From NCBI GenBank assembly GCA_014534155.1, contig JACVSB010000010.1, positions 1-18,329 of the forward strand: a DNA stretch of 18,329 bases, in the 5' to 3' direction. A program made the position numbers and the translations under genes. This stretch comes from Thermoleophilia bacterium (GTDB taxonomy: Bacteria; Actinomycetota; Thermoleophilia; Gaiellales; Gaiellaceae). A model generated the notes under the pieces. It was not told the DNA's origin and did not search any database. It saw only the letters and a program-made list of their open reading frames with translations. This document shows positions 7,083 through 13,788 of the stretch, piece after piece; the stretch's first letter is position 1; each line of letters begins with the position of its first letter.

Positions 7083-7732
7083 AGCGCGCTCGCGAGGGCG
7101 TCGCGGGCGTTGTCCAGGACCGGGTCGCCGTGGGCGGGCAGCACCCGCTCGAGCGGGAGCTCGAGGAGCGGGCGCAGGCGCTCCCGAAACGTCGCCGGAG
7201 ACACGTTCTCCGGCAACCAGGCGTCGGGGCACACGCGCAAGCCGCCGCGGCCGTCGCCGAGCAGGACATCGGCCGCCACGAGCGCGCGGTGCTCGGGAAT
7301 CCAGAGGAGAACCTCGTCCCGGCGGTGCGCATCGAAGGGCTGGAGGCCGCCGGGCAGTGCCTCGCCGATCCGGAACGGGTTCGTCACGGCAGTCGCGATC
7401 CGCGGAAGCGCGGGCTCGTGGGCCCATACGCCCGCGCTCTCGTAGCGCGCGGCCAGCTCGCCGGCACTGCGCTCGTGGAAGAAGAGCGAGATGACGATGG
7501 CCAGCGGGCGCCCGGCACGCTCCAGGTCGCGGTCGAGCGCCTGCAGGAAGCGCTCCCGCTCCGCGTCCTCCGTCGGGACGAGAGGGTCGACGAGGACGAC
7601 GGCGTCGGGCGCCTCGTAGTAGAGGGAGCCGACATCGGCTTCCCACCCGTCGTCCTCGAGCTCCGCCGGCGTCCACTCGGGATGTTGGGTCGTCCAGCGC
7701 CAGAGGCCGTCCGCGATCTCCTCCACCCGCAT
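7058..7732 (-). CDS. metallo-beta-lactamase-fold protein with a degenerate metal site
   Basis: A 224-residue protein with the order of an MBL-fold hydrolase. It has an N-terminal strand IADGLWRW, VVLVDPLVP (45-53) as the strand before the metal loop, IVISLFFHERSAGELAARY (79-97) where HxHxDH should be, VAADVLLGDG (152-161), and VLPAHGDPV (197-205) near the end. Only H86 of the usual HxHxDH set is kept, so a normal dinuclear zinc centre is unlikely. It may be a binding or regulatory relative, or use a reduced site. ATG 7732 is chosen because the fold begins there. This start shares bases with the xylB ATG on the other strand, and the stop lies inside the isomerase gene. Its position suggests a link to the sugar genes, but no function is assigned. 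Confidence 0.72.
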   Translation of the reverse strand: MRVEEIADGLWRWTTQHPEWTPAELEDDGWEADVGSLYYEAPDAVVLVDPLVPTEDAERERFLQALDRDLERAGRPLAIVISLFFHERSAGELAARYESAGVWAHEPALPRIATAVTNPFRIGEALPGGLQPFDAHRRDEVLLWIPEHRALVAADVLLGDGRGGLRVCPDAWLPENVSPATFRERLRPLLELPLERVLPAHGDPVLDNARDALASALHSPPRAE

Positions 7733-9164
7733 GCCGCCTGACCCTATCCTCGTCGGACTCGATGTCGGAACGACGGGCGCCAAGGCGCTCGCGCTCGCGC
7801 CGGACGGTGGTGTTCTCGCACGGGCGGAGGAGGGGTATCCGCTGACGACGCCGCGTCCCGGATGGTCGGAGCAGGACCCGGAGGACTGGTTCCGCGCCTG
7901 CGAGCGCGCCCTCGCCGGGCTGGGCGTAGACGCGCCTGCGGCAATCGGCCTCTCGGGGCAGATGCACGGACTCGTCCTTCTCGACGGGCGAAACCGCGTG
8001 CTGCGCCCGGCGATCCTCTGGAACGACCAGCGGACCGCGGCCGAGTGCGCCGAGATCGAGGAGCGGGTCGGCCCCGAGACGCTCGTCGAGCTGACCGGGA
8101 ACCGGGCGCTCACGGGCTTCACGGCCCCGAAGCTCCTCTGGGTGCGAAACCACGAGCCCGACGTCTTCGCACAGGTCCGGCACGTGCTCCTTCCCAAGGA
8201 CTACGTGCGCTTTCGCCTCACCGGCGAGCGCGCGACGGACGTCGCGGACGCCTCCGGGACGCTCCTCTTCGACGTCGCCCGGCGAATCTGGAGCGCCGAG
8301 GTCTGCGCCGCACTCGAGATCCCGCAGGACTGGCTTCCCCCTGCGCACGAGTCCCCGCTCGTGGCCGGAGAGACGGGCGGCGCGGTTCCCGTCGCTGCGG
8401 GCGCCGGCGACCAGGCGGCCGGGGCGATCGGCGTCGGCGTCGACCGCCCCGGCGCGCTCTCGCTCGTCCTCGGGACATCCGGCGTCGTCTTCGCCGCGCT
8501 GCCCGAGTACGCTGCCGAGGCCGAGGGACGTCTCCACGTCTTCTGCCACGCGGTACCCGGCACGTGGCACGCGATGGGCGTCATGCTCTCCGCCGCCGGC
8601 TCGCTGCGCTGGCTTCGGGATGCGATCGCGCCGGGCCACGATTTCGAGCCGCTCGTGGACGAGGCCGAAAGGTGGGGTCCCGGGAGCGAAGGGCTCACGT
8701 TCCTGCCCTACCTGGCCGGCGAGCGGACGCCGCACGCGGACCCGGACGCACGGGGCGCGTTCGTCGGGCTCTCGCTCCGGCACGACCGCGGGGCGCTCGT
8801 CCGGGCGTGCCTCGAGGGCGTGGCGTACGGACTCCGGGACGCCCTCGAGCTCCTGCGCGAGCTCGGCGTGGAGCCGGGGACGGGCCGGGTCTCGGGAGGG
8901 GGCGCGCGGAGCGACCTCTGGCTTCGGATCGTCGCCTCCGTCCTCGGCGTCACGCTCGAGCGCACCGCGGCCGAGGAGGGCGCGGCCTACGGAGCCGCGC
9001 TTCTCGGCGGCGTCGCGGCGGGGACGTTCGGCTCCGTGGACGAGGCCGTCGCCTCCTCGGTGCGCGTGCAGGGCTCGATCGAGCCCGTGGACGAGTGGCG
9101 CGAGGCCTACGAGGAGGGCTACGAGCGCTTCCGCCGCCTCTACCCGGCGTTGCGCGAGCTGTGA
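7731..9164 (+). CDS. xylB: xylulokinase (FGGY family)
   Basis: A 477-residue carbohydrate kinase that phosphorylates D-xylulose to D-xylulose 5-phosphate with ATP, feeding the pentose phosphate pathway. Seen: the N-terminal phosphate loop GLDVGTTGAKAL (9-20), the xylulokinase hallmark LSGQMHGLVLLD (74-85), LWNDQR (97-102), the catalytic base D227 in GAGDQAAG, the adenosine-loop motif LVLGTSGVVF, YLAGERTPHADP (327-338) and GGGARSDLW (389-397). Length and motif order match bacterial XylB closely and no active-site residue is missing. The start ATG 7731 overlaps the start codon of the divergent MBL gene (CATG), and no purine-rich Shine-Dalgarno site is seen upstream. The stop overlaps the next gene as GTGA, so it heads a three-gene operon with the aldo/keto reductase and the SDR. 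The isomerase gene upstream probably supplies its substrate. Confidence 0.94.
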   Translation: MPPDPILVGLDVGTTGAKALALAPDGGVLARAEEGYPLTTPRPGWSEQDPEDWFRACERALAGLGVDAPAAIGLSGQMHGLVLLDGRNRVLRPAILWNDQRTAAECAEIEERVGPETLVELTGNRALTGFTAPKLLWVRNHEPDVFAQVRHVLLPKDYVRFRLTGERATDVADASGTLLFDVARRIWSAEVCAALEIPQDWLPPAHESPLVAGETGGAVPVAAGAGDQAAGAIGVGVDRPGALSLVLGTSGVVFAALPEYAAEAEGRLHVFCHAVPGTWHAMGVMLSAAGSLRWLRDAIAPGHDFEPLVDEAERWGPGSEGLTFLPYLAGERTPHADPDARGAFVGLSLRHDRGALVRACLEGVAYGLRDALELLRELGVEPGTGRVSGGGARSDLWLRIVASVLGVTLERTAAEEGAAYGAALLGGVAAGTFGSVDEAVASSVRVQGSIEPVDEWREAYEEGYERFRRLYPALREL

Positions 9165-10093
9165 GGTACCGCCGCTTCCAGCCGCTCGCCCGCGACCTCT
9201 CCGTCCTCGTGCTCGGGACGGCGTGGTTCGGAGAGGCGACACGGAGCGCCGCCTTCGAGCTTCTCGACGAGTGGCTCGCCGTGGGCGGGAACGCCCTCGA
9301 CTCCGCGCGAGAGTACGGTCCGGCCCGCTGGGGCGAGAGCGAGGAGGTGGTAGTGGCCTGGCTGCGCGAGCGAGGCGTGCGCTCGCAGGTCGTGCTCGGG
9401 ACCAAGGGTGGACACCACCGGGTCGTCGGCGTGCGGCGGGTCAACCCCGAGGCGGTGCGGGAGGATCTGGAGGCGAGCCTCGCCACCCTCGGCGGCAGGA
9501 TCGACACGTACCTCCTGCACCGAGACGATCCCGCCCAGCCGGTCGAGCCGCTCGTCGACCTCCTGAACGAGTACCGGCGCGACGGTCGGCTCGGTGCCTT
9601 CGGAGCCTCGAACTGGCGTGCGGAGCGGATCGCGGAAGCGAACGCGTACGCTGCGTCGGCGGGGCTCGAGGGGTTCGCGTTCTCGAGCTGCAACCTCGCG
9701 CTCGCGCGTCAGAACGAACCGCCGTGGCCCGAGGCCGTGTCCATCTCGGATCCCGCCTCGCGCGCTTGGTACGCCGAGACCCAGCTTCCCCTGTTCGCCT
9801 GGTCCGCGCAGGCGCTCGGGTGGTTCAGCGGCCGCTATAGCCCGGAGGTGGACGTCGTGCGCGTGTACGAGAACAGGGAAAACCGCGAGCGCCGCCGCCG
9901 GGCGCAGGAGCTCGCGGACGCGAAGGGCACGGACGCGAACGCGGTCGCGCTCGCTTGGGTGCTGCACCAGGCGTTCCCGACGTGGGCGCTCGTCGGCCCC
10001 CGTACGGTGGAGGAGCTCCGGCGGAGCGTCGCGGCGCTCGACCTGACGCTCTCGGAGGAGGAGACTCGCTGGCTCGACCTGGAGGAGGAGTGA
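9161..10093 (+). CDS. aldo/keto reductase
   Basis: A 310-residue cytosolic NAD(P)H-dependent oxidoreductase of the AKR TIM-barrel superfamily. The catalytic tetrad is complete: D47 in NALDSAREYG, Y52 in the same stretch, K82 in VLGTKGG, and H120 in DTYLLHRDDP. GAFGASNWRAERI follows the usual GxSN pattern of strand six, and LVGPRTVEELRRSV near the C-terminus binds the cofactor phosphate in relatives. The start GTG 9161 overlaps the xylB stop (GTGA), and the gene ends in TGATG shared with the next gene, so it is translationally coupled on both sides. In context it may reduce a sugar or ketose or oxidise a sugar alcohol or dehydrogenated sugar on the way to xylulose. Relatives include IolS and YajO-type enzymes, and the exact substrate is not readable. 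Confidence 0.88.
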   Translation: MRYRRFQPLARDLSVLVLGTAWFGEATRSAAFELLDEWLAVGGNALDSAREYGPARWGESEEVVVAWLRERGVRSQVVLGTKGGHHRVVGVRRVNPEAVREDLEASLATLGGRIDTYLLHRDDPAQPVEPLVDLLNEYRRDGRLGAFGASNWRAERIAEANAYAASAGLEGFAFSSCNLALARQNEPPWPEAVSISDPASRAWYAETQLPLFAWSAQALGWFSGRYSPEVDVVRVYENRENRERRRRAQELADAKGTDANAVALAWVLHQAFPTWALVGPRTVEELRRSVAALDLTLSEEETRWLDLEEE

Positions 10094-10794
10094 TGGAGGG
10101 ACTGAACGGCAAGGTGGCGTTCGTGACGGGAGCGAGCGCGGGAATCGGCGCCGCCGTCGCGCGCCGCCTGGACGCCGCGGGCGCCAAGCTCGGGCTGGCC
10201 TCGCGCCGGGGGACGAACCTCGGCATCGAGGACGCCGTGGCGGGGCCGTGCGACGTCCGGGACTACGAGGCGTTGAAGGGCCTCGTCGACCAGACGGCTG
10301 ACCGATTCGGGCGCGTCGACATCCTCGTCCCCAACGCGGGGGTGGGTGCCTACTTCGCGTTCGAGGACCTGTCGCTCGCCGACATCGACGAGATGATCGA
10401 CACGAACGCGAAGGGCACGATCTACGCCGTCAGGGCGGCCCTGCCGCACCTGCTCGCGAGCGGGGAGGCCGACATCGTCACGCTCGCCTCGGAGGCCGGA
10501 CGTCGCGGCCTTCCGGGCGAGGCCGTCTACTGCGCTTCCAAGTTCGCGCAGGTCGGCTTCACGCGCGCGCTCGACCACGACCTGCGCGAGCGCGGGATCC
10601 GCTGCACGAACGTGTGCCCGGGAGGCGTCGCGACGGAGTTCGCGCTCGGTCGAGGCCGCGCCGAGGAGGAGCTCGGAGCCATGATGTCGGCCGAGGAGGT
10701 CGCCGACGCCGTCGTCTTCGTCCTCACCCGCCCCCGCACGCACCGCATCCTCGAGGTCGCGTTCCGCCCGATGCGCGAGCAGTCGTGGGGCTGA
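10093..10794 (+). CDS. short-chain dehydrogenase/reductase
   Basis: A 233-residue classical SDR with a Rossmann fold. The cofactor motif is TGASAGIG (12-19), with CDV (53-55) marking the adenine pocket and PNAGVG (80-85) after strand four. The active site is N105, S133, Y145 and K149, the last two in YCASK, followed by CPGGVATEF. R38-R39 after strand two hints at NADP(H) preference. The ATG overlaps the preceding stop as TGATG, the third gene of the xylB operon. Polyol or sugar dehydrogenase activity (for example xylitol or arabitol to a ketose) would fit the neighbours, but clade and substrate cannot be fixed by eye. A strong hairpin begins two bases after its stop. Confidence 0.9.
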   Translation: MEGLNGKVAFVTGASAGIGAAVARRLDAAGAKLGLASRRGTNLGIEDAVAGPCDVRDYEALKGLVDQTADRFGRVDILVPNAGVGAYFAFEDLSLADIDEMIDTNAKGTIYAVRAALPHLLASGEADIVTLASEAGRRGLPGEAVYCASKFAQVGFTRALDHDLRERGIRCTNVCPGGVATEFALGRGRAEEELGAMMSAEEVADAVVFVLTRPRTHRILEVAFRPMREQSWG

Positions 10795-10795
10795 G

Positions 10796-10832
10796 GCACC
10801 GCTTCGTACGCACGCGCCGTACTTAGCGGTGC
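10796..10832 (+). terminator. stem-loop after the xylB operon (terminator-like, no T-run)
   Basis: GCACCGCT at 10796-10803 pairs exactly with AGCGGTGC at 10825-10832. Inside, GTACG at 10806-10810 pairs with CGTAC at 10818-10822, separated by a 2-base bulge on each side (TC/TT) and closed by a 7-base loop. It starts 2 bases after the SDR stop, the right place for a transcription terminator. No T-run follows; instead a second inverted repeat begins at the next base. It could also act as a protein-binding site for the following gene. Confidence 0.5.
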
Positions 10833-10845
10833 GTATGGTACATAC
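10833..10845 (+). promoter_or_regulatory. inverted repeat in front of the ATPase gene, possible operator
   Basis: GTATG and CATAC flank GTA, giving a 5+5 dyad that ends 6 bases before the GTG start of the ATPase gene. It contains TATGGT, which keeps the T-A...T positions of a -10 box. A transcript starting 6-8 bases later would have almost no leader. No -35 hexamer is evident. A bound repressor or autoregulator at this dyad would block initiation. Confidence 0.35.
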
Positions 10846-10850
10846 CGGCC

Positions 10851-11990
10851 GTGATCACGGACCTGAACCCGTTCATCTACTCGCGGCCGGTCATGGCCGA
10901 CGACGTGATCGACCGCGACGAGGAGACGCGTCGCCTCCTGCAGGCCGCCGTGGGAGGCCACTACGTACGGCTCTACGCGCCGCGCAAGTACGGGAAGACG
11001 AGCCTCCTTCAGCGCGTCCTCAGGGACGGGGAGCGAGACGAGGGGATCGTCCCCGTGCTCGTCGACCTCTACGGCGTGCTCTCGCTCGCCGACGTCACTA
11101 TCCGCGTCGAGCGAGCGTACGCGCGCCAGCTGAAAGGGCCGTTCCGAACGCGTGTCGACGACTTCCTCAAGAGCACGGGCCTTGGGCTCTCGCTCGGCGC
11201 GCTCGGGATCGGCGTTCGCCTCCAGATCGAGCGCGACGTCGATCCGCTGCCTGCGCTGCACGCGCTCCTCGACCTCCCGCTTCGCCTCGCCGCCGACGGC
11301 GGCACGCGCGCGCTCGTCGTCTTCGACGAGTTCCAGGACGTGTCCAAGGTCGCCGGAATGGACGCCATCCTGCGCAGTCATGTCCAGTACCAGGGCGACG
11401 CCGCGTCCTACGTCTTCTCGGGCTCCGAGCCCGGTCTCATGCGCGAGCTCTTCGAGACCGCGGAACGGCCGCTCTACGGCCAGGCGGTCGCGATGCGGCT
11501 GGAACGCCTCCGCGACGGCGACATCGCAGCCTATGTCGTCGACCGGTTCCGCCGGAGCGACCGCGACGTCGGCGACGCGCTGGAGCCGCTTCTCCGGGCG
11601 GCGGAGGGCCACCCGCAGCGAGCGATGCTGCTCGCCCATCGCGTCTGGGACGAGCTGCCGCGAGGGGAGCACGCGGACCGGCACGTGTGGCGGCGGGCCC
11701 TCGAGCGGACGCTCCTCGAGCTCGCGCCCGAGTTCGAGGCGCGCTGGCAGCGCTACAGCGTGACGGAACAGAAGACGTTGCGGGCGCTCGTCTCGGGGGA
11801 CGGCTCGCCGTACCGCGAGCGGGAGCTCGAGCGGCTCGGCCTCGCGAAATCGAGCGCGCAGCAGGCGCTTCGCAAGCTCGTCTCGCGCGGCGAGGTGGAG
11901 CGAGCGGACGGCCGCTACGCCGTCGTCGATCCGCTGTTCGGGCGCTGGGCCGCCCGGCTCGGCGCCCCGGTGTCCGCCGGTGAGGAGTAA
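10851..11990 (+). CDS. P-loop ATPase with C-terminal winged-helix region (archaeal-type ATPase/STAND-like)
   Basis: A 379-residue predicted ATPase of the COG1672-like, AAA/STAND-related group common in archaea and scattered in bacteria. Seen: an N-terminal box NPFIYSRPVMADDVIDRDEE, Walker A in LYAPRKYGKTSLL (K49), Walker B in ALVVFDEFQDV (DE at 159-160), a sensor-like strand YVFSGSEPGLM (187-197), and GHPQRAMLLAHRVWDEL (253-269), which matches the post-ATPase GxP region of this group. The C-terminus (about 303-365) reads as a winged helix: SVTEQKTLRALVSGDG, then RELERLGLAKSSAQQALRKL, then RADGRYAVVDPLF. The GTG start follows an inverted repeat. Partner and role are unknown; related proteins are seen as stand-alone signalling or stress ATPases and near mobile or defence genes. 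It stands alone between two sugar operons. Confidence 0.82.
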   Translation: MITDLNPFIYSRPVMADDVIDRDEETRRLLQAAVGGHYVRLYAPRKYGKTSLLQRVLRDGERDEGIVPVLVDLYGVLSLADVTIRVERAYARQLKGPFRTRVDDFLKSTGLGLSLGALGIGVRLQIERDVDPLPALHALLDLPLRLAADGGTRALVVFDEFQDVSKVAGMDAILRSHVQYQGDAASYVFSGSEPGLMRELFETAERPLYGQAVAMRLERLRDGDIAAYVVDRFRRSDRDVGDALEPLLRAAEGHPQRAMLLAHRVWDELPRGEHADRHVWRRALERTLLELAPEFEARWQRYSVTEQKTLRALVSGDGSPYRERELERLGLAKSSAQQALRKLVSRGEVERADGRYAVVDPLFGRWAARLGAPVSAGEE

Positions 11991-12025
11991 GCGCCAGCGG
12001 CCTGTCCGAGAACCCACGTCATGCC

Positions 12026-12050
12026 GGGCACGGCTCTCCGGAGAGGGCCC
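12026..12050. repeat. inverted repeat between convergent genes, possible bidirectional terminator
   Basis: A perfect 12-base palindrome, CTCTCCGGAGAG (12034-12045), is framed by GGGC (12026-12029) and GCCC (12047-12050). It sits in the 62-base gap between the ends of the ATPase gene and the inositol operon. There is no T-run on either strand. Its position favours a terminator role, but high GC makes such repeats common. Confidence 0.3.
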
Positions 12051-12052
12051 TA

Positions 12053-12976
12053 CTAGACGCCCGCGTGCTCGCGCAGCCACTGCCGGTTTCGCGCCTGCGC
12101 CTCGGCCGACTCCGTCAGCGGCTCGTCCGCCCGGGGAATGCGATCCTGCTCCACGACGATCCAGCCGGCGTACCGGGCGTCCCGAAGTGCCGCGAAGAAC
12201 GCGGGCAGCGGGACGTCGCCCTCGCCGAGTTCGCAGAAGATGCCGCGACGCCAGGCCTCGACCATGTCCGCACGGTCGACGACGACGCCGCGGAGGACGT
12301 CCAGGCGCACGTCCTTCACGTGGACGTAGTTCACGCGGTCGCCCCACTCCCGGAGCACCTGAACCGGATCCCCGCCGCCCACGTACATGTGCCCCGTGTC
12401 CACGAGAACGCCGACGTCGGTCAGCTCGAGCAGGCGCTCGATCTCCCACGGCGCTTCCACGTACGAGGCGGTGTGATGGTGGAACGTCGGCTCGAGGCCC
12501 GCCGAACGGCAGGCGTCCGCAGCGCGCGCGACGCCCTCCGCGAGGACACGCCAGCCCGCGTCGTCGAGCCCGAGGCTCGGGTCCTCGGCTCCGCGACCGG
12601 GGTTTGCGTGCCGGGCCGGCGAGCCGGCGTCGGCGAGGACGGGGCGCGTCTCCTCGGTCCCCGCGGCGGTGAGCAGCGCCAGCGAGCTCTGCATCGCCGC
12701 GAAGTCGGCTTCCCAGCGCTCGCGCTGCGAGAAGTGGATCGGGATGTAGCCGCCCGTGAGCTCGAGGCGCGCGCGGGCGAGCCGCTCGCGGAGCTCCTCC
12801 GGCGTCCCAAGGTAGCCGGGCGGCCCCAGCTCCGTGCCGTGGTAGCCCGCGGCCGCGATCTCGGCCAGGAGCTCGTCGGGCCCGGGGACGTTCGGGTAGA
12901 CGCCGACCGTGACTTCGAAGGCCCCGTATGAGAGCGGGGCGTTCGCGACCCGGATCCCGCCGGTCGCCCGCGTCAC
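12053..12976 (-). CDS. iolE: inosose dehydratase-like TIM-barrel protein (IolE type)
   Basis: A 307-residue protein of the AP-endonuclease-2/xylose-isomerase-like TIM-barrel family. It probably dehydrates 2-keto-myo-inositol (scyllo-inosose) to the trihydroxycyclohexanedione. The IolE-like features are GYHGTELGPPGYLG (44-57), LTGGYIPIHF (73-82), and the His cluster FHHHTASYVE (165-174) that resembles the YHHHMGT stretch of IolE proteins. After these come VLVDTGHMYVGG (D193, H196), NYVHVKDVR (H219) and WIVVEQDR (E276). It has the order expected for a metal-dependent dehydratase. GTG 12976 overlaps the IolB stop (GTGA) and is the only reasonable start before SYGAFEVTVG. It is the last gene of the operon. 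A generic sugar phosphate isomerase/epimerase is the alternative, but the IolB-IolC context supports IolE. Confidence 0.82.
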   Translation of the reverse strand: MTRATGGIRVANAPLSYGAFEVTVGVYPNVPGPDELLAEIAAAGYHGTELGPPGYLGTPEELRERLARARLELTGGYIPIHFSQRERWEADFAAMQSSLALLTAAGTEETRPVLADAGSPARHANPGRGAEDPSLGLDDAGWRVLAEGVARAADACRSAGLEPTFHHHTASYVEAPWEIERLLELTDVGVLVDTGHMYVGGGDPVQVLREWGDRVNYVHVKDVRLDVLRGVVVDRADMVEAWRRGIFCELGEGDVPLPAFFAALRDARYAGWIVVEQDRIPRADEPLTESAEAQARNRQWLREHAGV

Positions 12977-13788
12977 GCCGCGGTCACGAGGGGCACCCGA
13001 GGGTCCTTGTCCATCGCGGCCCATGTCGAGCGAACCCACGCGAGCGCAGGGTCGTCGCTCGCCGCCATCGAGTGGCGCTCTCCCGCGAGGGCGTTCAGGT
13101 AGTAGAAGTCGTAGCCCGGCGCCGCGCAGAAGGGGTGGTAGCCAAAGGGGACGAGAAGGAGGTCGCCGTCGCGCACGGTCGCCGTCAGCTCCAGGGCGCG
13201 GTCTGCGCGGTAGAGGCGCTGCACGGCGAACGCTTCGGGGGCCGGCGCGCGGTAGTAGTAGACCTCCTCCAGCTCGACCTCGTCGGGGTAGCGATCCTCG
13301 TCGTGCTTGTGGGGCGGGTAGCTCGACCAGTTCCCGGCCGGCGTCAGCACCTCGACCACGAGGAGGCGCTCCGCCGGGAACCCCGGCTGGATCATGTTGT
13401 TGATCTGCCGAGTCGCGTTCCCGGCGCCTCGCACCTCGACATCGACCTCCTCGGGCCGCTGAAGCAGCGGCTCGCGGCGCCGCTCCACAGGAGCGGAGGC
13501 GATGGCGAGCTGCGCTTCCCCCTCGAGCCGGTAGCTCGTGTCGCGCGGGATGTACAGCGTCCAGGGAAGCGCCTGGAAGACGCCCTCCCTGGGCCCAAGC
13601 GTCCAGGTTCGCCCGTCGACGCTCGCCCGAAGCGACCCGGCCAGGAGGACGACCGCGACCTCTTCCGGCCCGCTCTCGCGCTCCGTCGCGCCCGCGAGGT
13701 GCTCGACCGCGAACGTGAGGTAGCGCCAGCCGGCGGACTCCGGCGTCACGGACTCCCACTCCCCGGCCCTGAGGAGGAGGTCCGTCAC
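12973..13788 (-). CDS. iolB: 5-deoxy-glucuronate isomerase
   Basis: A 271-residue bicupin enzyme that converts 5-deoxy-glucuronate to 2-deoxy-5-keto-gluconate in inositol breakdown. The first cupin covers AVVLLAGSLRASVDG to WTLYIPRDTSYRLEG (about 45-90). The linker contains RQINNMIQPGFPAERLLVVE, a conserved IolB region. The second cupin carries the metal site: H160 and H162 in YPPHKHDEDRYP, E174/E175 in ELEEVYYYR, and H218 in VPFGYHPFCAAPGYDFYYLN. Length and motif order match IolB fully. GTG 13788 overlaps the stop of the IolC-like gene (GTGA), and its own stop overlaps the next start, so it is translationally coupled on both sides. This gene is the firmest evidence that the operon acts on inositol or a close cyclitol. 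Confidence 0.93.
   Translation of the reverse strand: MTDLLLRAGEWESVTPESAGWRYLTFAVEHLAGATERESGPEEVAVVLLAGSLRASVDGRTWTLGPREGVFQALPWTLYIPRDTSYRLEGEAQLAIASAPVERRREPLLQRPEEVDVEVRGAGNATRQINNMIQPGFPAERLLVVEVLTPAGNWSSYPPHKHDEDRYPDEVELEEVYYYRAPAPEAFAVQRLYRADRALELTATVRDGDLLLVPFGYHPFCAAPGYDFYYLNALAGERHSMAASDDPALAWVRSTWAAMDKDPRVPLVTAA

Noticed and set aside
7862..9160. A plus-strand N-terminal extension of the AKR, in the frame that overlaps xylB.
   Set aside because: The extension is out of frame with xylB and Arg/Pro-rich. The AKR fold begins at GTG 9161, which overlaps the xylB stop.
6036..9242. A 1068-residue open frame on the minus strand.
   Set aside because: It lies antisense to the isomerase, xylulokinase and start of the AKR. 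It is rich in Arg, Glu, Ala and Pro, with no fold or motif. Long antisense frames are expected at this GC content because stop codons are rare.
10851..11990. The ATPase as part of an antiphage or mobile-element system.
   Set aside because: No nuclease, reverse transcriptase, toxin, integrase or repeat boundary is found beside it; both neighbours are sugar-metabolism operons. The idea stays open only as a question about the gene's origin.
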